A stretch of 64,000 bases of DNA from Butyrivibrio sp. (GTDB lineage Bacteria; Bacillota; Clostridia; Lachnospirales; Lachnospiraceae): the NCBI GenBank assembly GCA_017535785.1, contig JAFXTN010000003.1:1-64000 (forward strand), written 5' to 3'. Shown piece by piece: positions 7,402 through 15,904 of the stretch. Within the stretch, counting starts at the first letter, position 1. Each line of letters starts with the position of its first letter. Both the position numbers and the translations under genes were made by a program. Under the pieces are notes generated by a model, which did no database searches, had not been told where the DNA came from, and saw nothing but the letters and a program-made list of their open reading frames with translations.

Positions 7402-8430
7402 ATGTTCAATTATCTGCCGCTTCAGTGGCTTTTCTTATTTTATTTTTACTGTTTCTTTGGTTGGTGTTTCGAATCAACATATGTTTCAATATTACAAAAA
7501 CATCCGGTAAACAGGGGCTTTATGCGAGGCCCCTTTTTGCCATTGTATGGAAGTGGCGGGATAATGATGCTTGTCTTATCTAAGCCATTCTACGATAATA
7601 TCTTTCTTGTTTACCTTGCAGGCTGCATAGGAGCTACAGTGCTTGAGTATGTGACCGGAGTTACCATGGAGAGTCTTTTTAAGGTAAGATACTGGGACTA
7701 TTCTCACAAGTTCCTTAATTACAAGGGACATATCTGCCTTGAGTCCACTCTTTTCTGGGGCGTTCTGACGGTTGTATTTACCCGCTTTTTACAGGTTCCG
7801 ATAGAGCATGCTCTTTTATCTATCCCTTATAATATCCTTTCTGTTATCACTATGATCATTACGGTTTACTTTAGCTGTGATTTCATGGTTGCATTCAAGA
7901 TCGCTCTCGACCTCAGAGATGTGCTTATCTATATGGAGAAAGCTAAGGGTGAGATGCAGAGGATGCAGAAGAGACTGGATGTTATCATCGCCTTCAAGGG
8001 TGAAGAGGTTAAAGAGGGTCTTGAGGATGTCAAAGACGGCATCATCAGTACCGTGGACGGAATCAGTGAAAAGGCTGCCGATCTCGGTGATATGGCTCTC
8101 AATTTAGGAAGCGGTATAACAGGTGGAATATCTGAGAGATTGGATGCATTAAGTGACGCACTTGAAAGCTCTTTTGCCAAGGTAAAAGATAAAGTGTCTG
8201 TAAGCTCGGATCATATGGATAATTTCAGAGACGAGATCACGGAGCTTTATGCCAAGTACCGCATCATAAAAGACAGAATGACGCCCAAGCCTATCAAGAA
8301 TTTCTTTGACTGGTACAGAACACGTACTATCCTGGACAACCCTACGATGGTGTCCGAGAAGTTTAAGAGCAGTCTTGATGAAATGAGAGAGAGGGCTGAA
8401 AAGCTTACGAGAAGAAATAAAGATAAATAA
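7402..8430 (+). CDS. CmpB-type putative ABC-transporter permease with long cytoplasmic tail
   Basis: The 342-residue protein has four to five membrane helices in residues 1-165 and matches the ABC_trans_CmpB family (PF06541). Its signature stretches are FFGWCFESTYVSI, NRGFMRGPFLPLYGSGG, and EYVTGVTMESLF...YWDYS. The remaining 175 residues are charged, with amphipathic helices that probably form coiled coil (GEMQRMQKRLDVI; repeated SISEKAADLGDMALNLGSGI-like segments). No ATPase is adjacent, and the transporter label of this family is not proven. It starts 57 bases after the second GTPase gene with a purine-rich site (AAGGGGGAG) and ends at a bidirectional terminator. Confidence 0.82.
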   Translation: MFNYLPLQWLFLFYFYCFFGWCFESTYVSILQKHPVNRGFMRGPFLPLYGSGGIMMLVLSKPFYDNIFLVYLAGCIGATVLEYVTGVTMESLFKVRYWDYSHKFLNYKGHICLESTLFWGVLTVVFTRFLQVPIEHALLSIPYNILSVITMIITVYFSCDFMVAFKIALDLRDVLIYMEKAKGEMQRMQKRLDVIIAFKGEEVKEGLEDVKDGIISTVDGISEKAADLGDMALNLGSGITGGISERLDALSDALESSFAKVKDKVSVSSDHMDNFRDEITELYAKYRIIKDRMTPKPIKNFFDWYRTRTILDNPTMVSEKFKSSLDEMRERAEKLTRRNKDK

Positions 8431-8442
8431 AGATGATAAAAG

Positions 8443-8480
8443 AAAAAACCTCATGTCGGTGAGAAGACATGAGGTTTTAT
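8443..8480. terminator. Bidirectional terminator between the 7402 gene and rpsT
   Basis: AAAACCTCATGTC (8445-8457) pairs with GACATGAGGTTTT (8466-8478) over an eight-base loop. A run of A on one side and T on the other serve both strands. Confidence 0.9.
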
Positions 8481-8508
8481 TATTTCTTATATATTGTTCA
8501 AAGAACGA

Positions 8509-8772
8509 TCAAGCCATCTTGTTAACGGCAAGAGCGAGACGAGAAACTTTTCTAGAAGCTGTGTTCTTCTTGAAGATTCCCTTTGACTCAGCCTTATCGA
8601 TAGCAGCTGTAGCAACGAGGAGTGCCTTAGCAGCATCTTCCTTGTTACCTGCCTCGATAGCAGCTCTAACCTTCTTAATTTCTGTCTTAACTGCAGACTT
8701 GATCATCTGATTTCTATCAGCTTTTTTCTGACTAACAAGTACTCTCTTCTTGGCGGATTTAATATTTGCCAT
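8509..8772 (-). CDS. rpsT: 30S ribosomal protein S20
   Basis: The 87-residue basic protein starts MANIKSAKKRVLVSQKK and ends in SRKVSRLALAVNKMA, the standard bacterial S20 pattern. S20 binds 16S rRNA early in small-subunit assembly. The start at 8772 has GGAGG six bases upstream on the minus strand; a longer frame to 8805 is ignored. It is transcribed alone, divergent from lepA, as in many Firmicutes. Confidence 0.97.
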   Translation of the reverse strand: MANIKSAKKRVLVSQKKADRNQMIKSAVKTEIKKVRAAIEAGNKEDAAKALLVATAAIDKAESKGIFKKNTASRKVSRLALAVNKMA

Positions 8773-8857
8773 AGTTACCTCCAATTTATTTTCTAATATT
8801 GTCAAGTTCGTGTGCGCATTAAGCCGGACACGGACAGTTAATGCTCATACGGTAAAT

Positions 8858-8886
8858 AGTTTAGATGATATTGCCAAAACTGTCAA
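8858..8886 (-). promoter_or_regulatory. Promoter of rpsT
   Basis: On the minus strand TTGACA (8886-8881) and TAAACT (8863-8858) are separated by 17 bases, giving a leader of about 80 bases. Confidence 0.75.
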
Positions 8887-8992
8887 TAGATTTTTGTCCG
8901 GTGTCATGGTATCATATGAAGATGAAATCGCTCTGTAGCCTATAGGAAGGCAAGGTGCGATCGTATTTTGATCAGAGAGATGAGGTACATTT

Positions 8993-10801
8993 GTGGACCA
9001 GAGTAAGATAAGAAATTTTTGTATTGTTGCACATATCGATCACGGTAAGTCAACGCTTGCCGACAGAATGATCGAGAAGACCGGCGTTCTCACAATGAGA
9101 GAGATGACAAGCCAGGTCCTCGACAATATGGATATAGAGAGGGAGAGAGGTATCACCATTAAATCCCAGGCTGTGCGTATGATCTACAAGGCGCAGGATG
9201 GTGAAGAGTATACCTTCAATATGATAGATACTCCCGGACATGTGGATTTCGGATATGAGGTATCAAGAAGCCTTGCGGCATGCGACGGCGCTATCCTTGT
9301 CGTTGATGCTACTCAGGGAGTAGAGGCGCAGACACTTGCCAACGTATATATGGCTCTTGACCACGATCTTGATGTTTTCCCTGTTATCAATAAGATAGAT
9401 CTTCCAAGTGCCCAGCCCGATGAGGTCAAGGAAGAGATAGAGGATGTTATAGGAATTGAGGCGCACGACGCTCCGCTTATTTCCGCCAAGAACGGAATAG
9501 GTATCGAGGAGGTCCTCGAGGCAGTCGTTCACAAGATCCCCGCTCCTACGGGAGATCCGAACAAGCCGCTCACAGCGCTTATTTTCGACAGCATATATGA
9601 TTCATACAGAGGCGTTATCGTATTTGTAAGGATACGTGACGGCGTTATCAAGAAGGGCATGAAGGTCCGCTTTATGGCTACAGGCGCAGAGGCAGAGGTT
9701 GTAGAAGTAGGTTACTTCGGACCCGGAAGATTTATTCCAAGCGACGATCTTTCAGCAGGTGATGTAGGATATTTCACAGCTTCAATTAAGAACATCCAGG
9801 ATACCAGAGTCGGTGATACAGTCACAGATTCAGCCAATCCTTGCGCAGAGGCACTTCCCGGATATAAGAAGGTCATGCCCATGGTTTACTGCGGACTTTA
9901 TCCCGCAGACTCGGCGCACTATTCAGATCTTAGAGATGCCCTTGAAAAGCTGCAGCTCAATGATGCTTCTCTTTTCTATGAGCCCGAGACATCACAGGCA
10001 CTCGGTTTTGGATTCCGTGCCGGTTTCCTTGGACTTCTTCACCTTGAAGTGATCCAGGAGAGACTTGAGAGAGAGTACGACCTTAACCTTGTTACCACAG
10101 CGCCCGGCGTTGTTTATAAGGTTCACAAGAATGACGGAACTGTATTTGATCTTACCAATCCCACGAACCTTCCCGATCCCACTGAGATCGACTATATGGA
10201 AGAGCCCATCGTAAGCGGCGAGATCATGGTTACCACGGAATATGTCGGTGCGATCATGCAGCTTTGCCAGGAACGACGCGGCAAGTATTTAAGTACAGAT
10301 TATATAGAGCAGACCAGAGCTATTCTTAAATACGAGCTTCCTCTTAATGAGATCATCTATGATTTCTTTGATGCGCTCAAATCAAGATCAAGAGGTTATG
10401 CTTCTTTCGACTATGAACTCAAGGGCTATGAGAGATCTGAGCTTGTTAAGCTTGATATCCTCATCAACAGAGAAGAGGTCGATGCTCTTTCATTCATCGT
10501 TCACAAGGACGGCGCTTACGAGCGTGGACGCAAGATGTGCGAGAGACTCAAGGAAGAGATCCCGAGGCACCTTTTCGAGATCCCGATCCAGGCAGCAGTC
10601 GGCGGCAAGATCATTGCCAGAGAGACCGTTAAGGCTTACAGAAAAGACGTCCTTGCCAAGTGCTACGGCGGTGATATAACCCGTAAGAAGAAGCTTCTTG
10701 AAAAGCAAAAAGAAGGTAAAAAGAAAATGCGCCAGATCGGTAACGTTGAAGTACCGCAGGCAGCCTTCCTTAGCGTCTTGAAGCTTGACAGCGGAGACTG
10801 A
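8993..10801 (+). CDS. lepA: Elongation factor 4 (LepA), ribosome back-translocase GTPase
   Basis: The 602-residue protein has the family's normal length and the G1 motif [21 protein letters not shown] (G3) and NKIDLPSA (G4), followed by the EF-G-like domains and the LepA-specific C-terminal domain ([21 protein letters not shown]). LepA acts on ribosomes in the cytoplasm during translation or subunit assembly. The start is GTG at 8993 with GAGG about nine bases upstream. It is divergent from rpsT and followed directly by hemW, a common Firmicutes order. Confidence 0.97.
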   Translation: MDQSKIRNFCIVAHIDHGKSTLADRMIEKTGVLTMREMTSQVLDNMDIERERGITIKSQAVRMIYKAQDGEEYTFNMIDTPGHVDFGYEVSRSLAACDGAILVVDATQGVEAQTLANVYMALDHDLDVFPVINKIDLPSAQPDEVKEEIEDVIGIEAHDAPLISAKNGIGIEEVLEAVVHKIPAPTGDPNKPLTALIFDSIYDSYRGVIVFVRIRDGVIKKGMKVRFMATGAEAEVVEVGYFGPGRFIPSDDLSAGDVGYFTASIKNIQDTRVGDTVTDSANPCAEALPGYKKVMPMVYCGLYPADSAHYSDLRDALEKLQLNDASLFYEPETSQALGFGFRAGFLGLLHLEVIQERLEREYDLNLVTTAPGVVYKVHKNDGTVFDLTNPTNLPDPTEIDYMEEPIVSGEIMVTTEYVGAIMQLCQERRGKYLSTDYIEQTRAILKYELPLNEIIYDFFDALKSRSRGYASFDYELKGYERSELVKLDILINREEVDALSFIVHKDGAYERGRKMCERLKEEIPRHLFEIPIQAAVGGKIIARETVKAYRKDVLAKCYGGDITRKKKLLEKQKEGKKKMRQIGNVEVPQAAFLSVLKLDSGD

Positions 10802-10802
10802 T

Positions 10803-11945
10803 ATGTTTACTAACAAAGATTTGTCGATATATGTGCACGTTCCTTTCTGTGCACGCAAATGTCTTTATTGCGACTTTTTATCTTTTCAGGCGGAAAAAGA
10901 GCTGATATCAAGCTATTTTGAAGCTCTTTCCAAAGAGATCCGATCATATGCGGATACTTACAAAGACTATACGGTAAAGTCGGTGTTCTTCGGAGGAGGA
11001 ACGCCGTCCTTGCCTGATGCCGAGTATATCTGCGATATTCTTAAACTTTTACATTCCGAATTTAATATAACTGAGGACGCCGAGATCACGACAGAGTTAA
11101 ATCCCGGAACAGCCTCTTTTGACAAGCTTAAGGCATACAGAGCTGCCGGTATCAACAGACTCAGCATAGGCGCACAGTCTTTTGACGACAAGGAACTTAA
11201 GACGCTGGGAAGGATACACGACAGCGCCGCTTTTTACAAGACCTATGAGGATGCGCAGAGAGCCGGCTTCACCAATATCAATATCGATCTGATGAGCGCG
11301 CTTCCTGATCAGACCCTCGAGTCTTATCATTCGACTTTAAAAAAGGCAGTGGAGCTTAAGCCTTCGCATATTTCCGCATATAGTCTCATTGTTGAGGAAG
11401 GCACACCCTTTTTTGACATGGACCTTGATCTTCCGGATGAGGACACTGACAGGCTTATGTATCATGAGACCAAGAGGATCCTTGAAGAAGGCGGCTATCA
11501 CAGATACGAGATCTCCAATTATGCGTACGGAGATGGGGAAAAGAACGAGTGCTATCACAATAAAGTATACTGGGAACGCGGTAATTACTTGGGCTTGGGG
11601 CTCGGTTCATCTTCGATGATAGATAATGTGCGCTTTAGTAATATCACTGATATAATGGAATATATTAAGAGGCTTTCTGATTCCGAGAGTGTTGTTGAGG
11701 AAAGAGAAGAGCTCTCTGAGAAGGCCTGTATGGAAGAGTTTATGTTCCTGGGGCTTAGGCTCGTTAAGGGCGTTGATGCAGATCTTTTTTACAGGCAGTT
11801 CGGACAAAAGCTTGAGGACGTCTACGCAGGGCCGCTGATAAAGTACGAGACCCTGGGACTTATCGAGAGAGTGGGAAATAACCTAAGGCTCACCGAGAAG
11901 GGCTTTGATGTCAGCAATACGGTTATGGCGGAGTTTTGTTTTTGA
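10803..11945 (+). CDS. hemW: HemW-type radical SAM protein (heme chaperone / coproporphyrinogen oxidase-like)
   Basis: The 380-residue protein has the radical SAM site CARKCLYCDF (CxxxCxxC), the family extension FFGGGTPSL, and the later RLSIGAQSF and YEISNYA blocks, ending in a HemN-type C-terminal domain. HemW proteins bind heme or act in heme trafficking; many were mis-named oxygen-independent coproporphyrinogen oxidase. The start at 10803 has GGAG six bases upstream, two bases beyond the lepA stop codon. The frame could begin at 10785 inside lepA but lacks a site. Translational coupling to lepA is likely. Confidence 0.92.
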   Translation: MFTNKDLSIYVHVPFCARKCLYCDFLSFQAEKELISSYFEALSKEIRSYADTYKDYTVKSVFFGGGTPSLPDAEYICDILKLLHSEFNITEDAEITTELNPGTASFDKLKAYRAAGINRLSIGAQSFDDKELKTLGRIHDSAAFYKTYEDAQRAGFTNINIDLMSALPDQTLESYHSTLKKAVELKPSHISAYSLIVEEGTPFFDMDLDLPDEDTDRLMYHETKRILEEGGYHRYEISNYAYGDGEKNECYHNKVYWERGNYLGLGLGSSSMIDNVRFSNITDIMEYIKRLSDSESVVEEREELSEKACMEEFMFLGLRLVKGVDADLFYRQFGQKLEDVYAGPLIKYETLGLIERVGNNLRLTEKGFDVSNTVMAEFCF

Positions 11946-12006
11946 TCTAAATCAGGCAAAAGAGCCTTCGCAGGACTGAAAATAATATGGGGAAAAGGGG
12001 AACACG

Positions 12007-12600
12007 ATGAATTACAATTTCTTTGCACTTATTTCGAGAATGAAATATATAGACAGATGGGCACTTATGCGCAACACGAGGCAGGAGAATCTCTGCGAGC
12101 ATTCAATGGAAGTTGCCATGATAGCTCATGCTCTTTGTACCATAGGTAATGTGCGCTACGGCAAGCACCTTGATGCCAATAAGGCGGCGCTCATAGGGCT
12201 TTACCATGATGCTTCCGAGATCATCACGGGAGATATGCCCACACCTGTTAAGTACTTCAACAAAGAGCTTAAGAATGCCTACAAGGAAGTTGAGGCGATC
12301 GCGGACGACAAGCTTCTTGAGAAGCTTCCCGATGACCTCAGACCATCCTTTGAAGCTATATTTAATGCAGATGATAATGAAGATGAGAAATATATGAGAA
12401 GGCTTGTAAAGGCAGCGGACAAGCTGTCTGCGCTCATCAAATGTATGGCTGAGATAGGAGCCGGCAACAGTGAATTCAGGACGGCAAAAGAGAGTACTGA
12501 GAAGACCATAAGAAGTCTCTATCAGGAGCTTCCCGAGGTTCTTGATTTTGTAAATGAGTTCCTGTCTTCATACGGCAATACTTTGGATGAACTTACCTGA
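12007..12600 (+). CDS. YfbR-like HD-domain 5'-deoxynucleotidase
   Basis: The 197-residue protein has the HD phosphohydrolase metal-binding residues in order: ENLCEHSMEVAM (His), GLYHDASEIITGD (His-Asp) and a later Asp in VKAADKLSALIKC. This matches the YfbR family, which removes phosphate from deoxynucleoside monophosphates in the cytoplasm and affects dNTP pools. The start has AAAGGGG about seven bases upstream. It lies 61 bases after hemW on the same strand and before the promoter at 12607, so it may be the end of the lepA-hemW transcript. Confidence 0.9.
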   Translation: MNYNFFALISRMKYIDRWALMRNTRQENLCEHSMEVAMIAHALCTIGNVRYGKHLDANKAALIGLYHDASEIITGDMPTPVKYFNKELKNAYKEVEAIADDKLLEKLPDDLRPSFEAIFNADDNEDEKYMRRLVKAADKLSALIKCMAEIGAGNSEFRTAKESTEKTIRSLYQELPEVLDFVNEFLSSYGNTLDELT

Positions 12601-12606
12601 TTGTCA

Positions 12607-12635
12607 TTGATTTTTTGCATTCTTGGAATGATAAT
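12607..12635 (+). promoter_or_regulatory. Promoter of the HD protein / pilT pair
   Basis: TTGATT (12607-12612) and GATAAT (12630-12635) are separated by 17 bases, placing the transcript start near 12642 and the likely start codon at 12677 after a 35-base leader. Confidence 0.5.
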
Positions 12636-12676
12636 TATAAGTAATGAGAAGGTTTTTTTTGGAGGAGAAAGAGGGC

Positions 12677-13798
12677 ATGCTTTTTATTAAGTGTGATGAG
12701 TTACGACCGGGGATGAGGCTTGCAAGGCCGATCTATAGCAAGAAGGGAGCTCTTTTGTATGATAGGGCACACGTTCTTAAGGACATGCAAAGTATTGAGA
12801 ACATCAAGAACTTTGGCCTTATAGGTGTGTTTATCTTAGAGCCCGCGGAGCCTGTTCCGCCTATGACACAGGATGATATTGAATTTGAGCGGTTCCAGAC
12901 GGTCATGTACCACGAGATAATGGATGAGATGGAACATATCGTCAAGACCCATAAACAGGAGCGTTTCCCTAATATCTGTGCTCAGATAATCAAGAGCTAC
13001 GGTAATCTGAACAAGAAGATCACATTCCAACAGGCTCTTAGAAGTACGGAAGATTATATCTACAAGCATTCACTCAATGTCGGCATTTTAAGTGCCATGA
13101 TCTGCCATTCGCTCGGAGTATCGCTCTCCGACCAGAACGAGGCTGTTATGGCGGGAGTTATCCATGATATCGGTAAGCTTACATTAAGCGCGGAGCTTCA
13201 GTCCAAGCTTAATTGCACGCAGGAAGAGCTTTCTGTTATAGATGCTCACGAGGTTGCGGGATATCCCATTATTGATGATGCTTTTTCATTCCTTCCGAAT
13301 GTAAGACGTGCATGCAATCAGTCGAGAAAGATTCTCTATGATTATTGGAGAAACAATATAGTTGATACGAGTAAGGCTCTTATATCAGCCAAGGTGCTCG
13401 TTGTTGCGGGTATCTTTGATAAGGAAACGGCTGTGAGAGTTGACGATGCGCCTATTTCCGAGGTGCTTGTCATCAGAAGGATGATGCAGAGAAGCGATGT
13501 TTTCGATCACAAGGTGGTAAAAGCGCTTGTGGATTCACTTAACATCCTTGTTCCGGGCGTCAGCGTCGAGCTTAATACGGGTGAGAAGGCGCTTGTAATA
13601 AGGACCAATGAGGCTGATTTCCTTCGCCCTACAGTACTTAGCTTTAAGGATAATACAATTATCGACCTCTCCAACACGGGAGCGTATGGTAATCTCGAGA
13701 TAGTAGATATCATGAAAACAATGGACAACCGCTATATCATGGATACTTCCAAGATGAAAGCTCTTGGAATCACCGTTGATGAGCCTGAGTATGTCTGA
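12677..13798 (+). CDS. HD-GYP-like protein lacking the HHExxDGxGYP motif
   Basis: The 373-residue protein starts like DUF3391/HD-GYP proteins (FIKCDELRPGMRLARPIYSKKGALL) and has an HD domain with H163-D164 in VIHDIGKLTL and YIYKHSLNVGIL before it. The stretch IDAHEVAGYPIID follows. Where c-di-GMP phosphodiesterases carry HHExxDGxGYP, this protein reads CNQSRKILYDYW, so the GYP signature and several metal ligands are absent. It may be an inactive or altered HD protein that acts as a sensor or scaffold. I use ATG 12677, which has GGAGGAG ten bases upstream, rather than 12644. The stop codon lies 15 bases before the pilT start, so they form an operon. Confidence 0.8.
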   Translation: MLFIKCDELRPGMRLARPIYSKKGALLYDRAHVLKDMQSIENIKNFGLIGVFILEPAEPVPPMTQDDIEFERFQTVMYHEIMDEMEHIVKTHKQERFPNICAQIIKSYGNLNKKITFQQALRSTEDYIYKHSLNVGILSAMICHSLGVSLSDQNEAVMAGVIHDIGKLTLSAELQSKLNCTQEELSVIDAHEVAGYPIIDDAFSFLPNVRRACNQSRKILYDYWRNNIVDTSKALISAKVLVVAGIFDKETAVRVDDAPISEVLVIRRMMQRSDVFDHKVVKALVDSLNILVPGVSVELNTGEKALVIRTNEADFLRPTVLSFKDNTIIDLSNTGAYGNLEIVDIMKTMDNRYIMDTSKMKALGITVDEPEYV

Positions 13799-13812
13799 TG
13801 CAGAGGGGTACT

Positions 13813-14874
13813 ATGTCAAAGATTGAAGAGATCCTAAAAGAAGCCAAAGATAGAGGGGCGTCCGATGTTCATATCACGGTCGGTCTTCCTCCCAAAATGA
13901 GACTTAACGGCAATCTTATAGCAATGGACAACTATGACAAGATGATGCCTGCCGACACTCAGGAGATCGCGGAAGAGATCATGAATGAGAAGCAGAGGCA
14001 GAAGCTTGAAGAGAACGGTCAGCACGATATGTCTTTTTCCATACCCGGAGTAGGACGTTTCAGGCTTAATCTCTTTAGACAGAGAGGCTCTATCGCTATG
14101 GCTTTCAGAGTCGTTGCGACCAAAATACCCACTGCCGAGAGCCTTGGGATACCCGAGACTGTCATTGATCTATATATGAAAAAAAGAGGTCTCATACTCG
14201 TAACGGGACCTACGGGAAGCGGTAAGTCTACGACACTTGCTTCCATCATCGATATGATAAACAACAACAGGGAAGCTCATGTGATAACGCTTGAGGACCC
14301 TATAGAATTCACATATCAGCACAGACTCTCCATCGTTAACCAAAGGGAGATAGGAACGGATTCAAACAGCTATGCCAATGCGTTACGTGCGGCTTTGAGA
14401 GAAGATCCGGACGTAATCCTTGTCGGCGAGATGAGAGATCTTGAGACCATAAGCACAGCTATAACTGCTGCAGAGACGGGCCATCTGGTGCTCTCGACGG
14501 TTCATACCATCGGAGCATCCAATACGGTCGACAGACTTATCGATGTATTCCCTTCTCATCAGCAGCAACAGATCAGGATCCAGCTTGCGGGAGTTCTGGA
14601 AGCAGTCATTTCCCAGCAGCTCATTCCTTCAGCGGACGGCGTTTCAAGAAATGCCGCATTCGAAGTGCTACACGTAAACAGCGCTGTGAGAAACCTTATC
14701 CGTGAGGGCAAGTCTCACCAGCTCATAACTTACATGCAGACCTACAGAAAGCAGGGCATGATCACAATGGACGATGCAATACTCGAGCTTTACAGGGCAC
14801 AAAAGATCTCTCGCGAGATGGCTCTTCAGTTTGCTCAGGATCCCGAGACCATGCAGAATAAGATGCTTCGGTAA
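13813..14874 (+). CDS. pilT: PilT-type type IV pilus retraction ATPase
   Basis: The 353-residue protein is a secretion-superfamily ATPase of the PilT/PilU branch. It shows the N-terminal ASDVHITVGLPPKMRLNG segment, Walker A GPTGSGKST (about 132-140), the Asp box (HVITLEDPIEF), Walker B (VILVGEMRDLETI) and the His box (GHLVLSTVHT), with a C-terminal helical region. PilT powers pilus disassembly at the inner face of the membrane. The start at 13813 has AGAGGGG four to five bases upstream; an in-frame TTG or ATG further up is not needed. No other pilus gene is near; the partner is the HD protein in the same operon. comM and dprA follow 1 kb later, suggesting a competence link. Confidence 0.95.
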   Translation: MSKIEEILKEAKDRGASDVHITVGLPPKMRLNGNLIAMDNYDKMMPADTQEIAEEIMNEKQRQKLEENGQHDMSFSIPGVGRFRLNLFRQRGSIAMAFRVVATKIPTAESLGIPETVIDLYMKKRGLILVTGPTGSGKSTTLASIIDMINNNREAHVITLEDPIEFTYQHRLSIVNQREIGTDSNSYANALRAALREDPDVILVGEMRDLETISTAITAAETGHLVLSTVHTIGASNTVDRLIDVFPSHQQQQIRIQLAGVLEAVISQQLIPSADGVSRNAAFEVLHVNSAVRNLIREGKSHQLITYMQTYRKQGMITMDDAILELYRAQKISREMALQFAQDPETMQNKMLR

Positions 14875-14900
14875 GGCGCATGTTTCCTTGATCGTACATC

Positions 14901-14931
14901 AGAGCTTAGCTTTAACGCTAAGCTCTTTTTT
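14901..14931 (+). terminator. Intrinsic terminator of pilT
   Basis: AGAGCTTAGC (14901-14910) pairs perfectly with GCTAAGCTCT (14917-14926) over a six-base loop, followed by a T run. Confidence 0.92.
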
Positions 14932-14993
14932 ATTACTTTTCTGCAAGGAGCGGTCAACATCTGAATCAGAGAATGGCAGCGCTTTATCCCGCT

Positions 14994-15113
14994 CCTGCTT
15001 GGGCGTAGTTTATCAGCCGGAAAAGGATGGTCAATCCCAAAGCCGCTCCGCGGTGCGCTTTGCGCAGGATTGACAATTCTTTTTCTCGGCTGATAATTCG
15101 TTGATCAAGCAGG
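14994..15113. repeat. Nested long palindrome (three paired arms)
   Basis: Three perfect arm pairs nest around one centre: CCTGCTTG (14994-15001) with CAAGCAGG (15106-15113); TATCAGCCG (15011-15019) with CGGCTGATA (15087-15095); GTCAATCC (15030-15037) with GGATTGAC (15067-15074). The loop region (15038-15066) has smaller pairing. As RNA it would fold into one 120-base hairpin; as DNA it is a cruciform-type element or a degenerate mobile-element end. Confidence 0.8.
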
Positions 15114-15188
15114 AAAGGAATAATGTGGCAGAAATGCCTACGATGCGAGTGGGGGACTACGGGGCAGAATGCTGTTGGGTTCGCGGAA

Positions 15189-15734
15189 CCGTAAATATTC
15201 GGGTGGATTTACGGGAGCAAATTAAGTTTGGCGCTGCAACCCGTAAATTGCGAGGAGAGAATACGGGCCGGAATGAGTTTGGCACTGCAACCCGTAAATA
15301 GCGAGGGAAGATTACGGGCCGGAATGCGGTTTGGCACTGCAACCCGTAAAAAGTCGACAGATGCACCGCCTGAGAAGAAAAATAAGCGTAGCAGCGGTGC
15401 GGAAGTAGAGGAAAGCACCGCCTGAAAAGAAAAAAGAGCGTAGCAGCGGTGCGGAAGTAGAGGAAAGCACCGCCTGAAAAGAAAAAAGAGCATAGCGGCG
15501 GTACGAAAGTCGAGAGAAGTACCGCCTGGAGAGAAAAAAGAGCGTGGAGGCGGTGCGGGAGTAGTGAGATGCACCGCCTGAAAAGAAAAAAAAGCGTAGC
15601 GGCGGTACGAAAGTCGAGGAATGCACCGCCTGAGAAGAAAAAAGCGCGTAGCAGCGGTGCGAAAGTCGAGGAAGACACCGCTTGAGAAAAGGAACAAGCG
15701 TAGCGGCGGTAATTATTGCCGATTATATGCCGCC
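15189..15734. repeat. Array of 52-bp hairpin repeats, two sequence types
   Basis: Hairpin centres recur every 51-52 bases eleven times. Three units (centres about 15202, 15254, 15305) have arms of type CCCGTA/TACGGG. After a junction unit with one arm of each type (15343-15370), further units have arms of type GGCGGTGC/GCACCGCC. The CACCGCC arm starts at 15364, 15416, 15468, 15520, 15572, 15624 and 15676, each exactly 52 apart. Arms covary: GGCGGTAC pairs with GTACCGCC at 15497-15526, and AGCGGTG with CACCGCT at 15653-15682. Loops are 14 bases, purine-rich. Linkers are also conserved. Confidence 0.92.
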
Positions 15735-15819
15735 GGGAGGCAGTTTCGTTTTTGGTTCAGATATTTACAAATCCACCAAGATTTGATACATTATTCATCG
15801 TGATAATTCTTTAAGAAGG

Positions 15820-15842
15820 TCACTTCGTTCGAGGTGATTTTT
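15820..15842 (+). terminator. Small hairpin with T run before comM
   Basis: TCACTTCG (15820-15827) and CGAGGTGA (15830-15837) can pair, with a tight loop, followed by five T. It may end a transcript coming through the repeat array. Confidence 0.45.
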
Positions 15843-15904
15843 CCCAAGATTGATTTTTAAAAGACAAAAGGCTTGAACAATTAAAAAGAGAAAAGAGGAA
15901 GTAA

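Larger units (their letters stand above)
14875..15904. other. Gene-free region of 1.03 kb between pilT and comM
   Basis: It holds the pilT terminator, a nested palindrome (14994-15113), an array of 52-bp hairpin repeats (15189-15734) and a small hairpin with T run (15820-15842). Frames in all three minus-strand phases stay open through the array because the unit is not a multiple of three and lacks stops; they translate to shifting low-complexity Ser/Phe/Arg text with no ribosome sites. I see no credible protein gene. Confidence 0.8.

Noticed and set aside
14932-15073. Small plus-strand frames after the pilT terminator
   Set aside because: They run through the nested palindrome, lack ribosome sites and resemble no protein.
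15157-15697. Long open frames in three minus-strand phases through the repeat array
   Set aside because: The 52-bp unit has no minus-strand stop and is not a multiple of three, so all phases stay open. The products are shifting low-complexity text and no ribosome sites precede them.
15189-15734. CRISPR array
   Set aside because: The repeats lie end to end and the linkers are conserved; there are no unique spacers and no cas genes.
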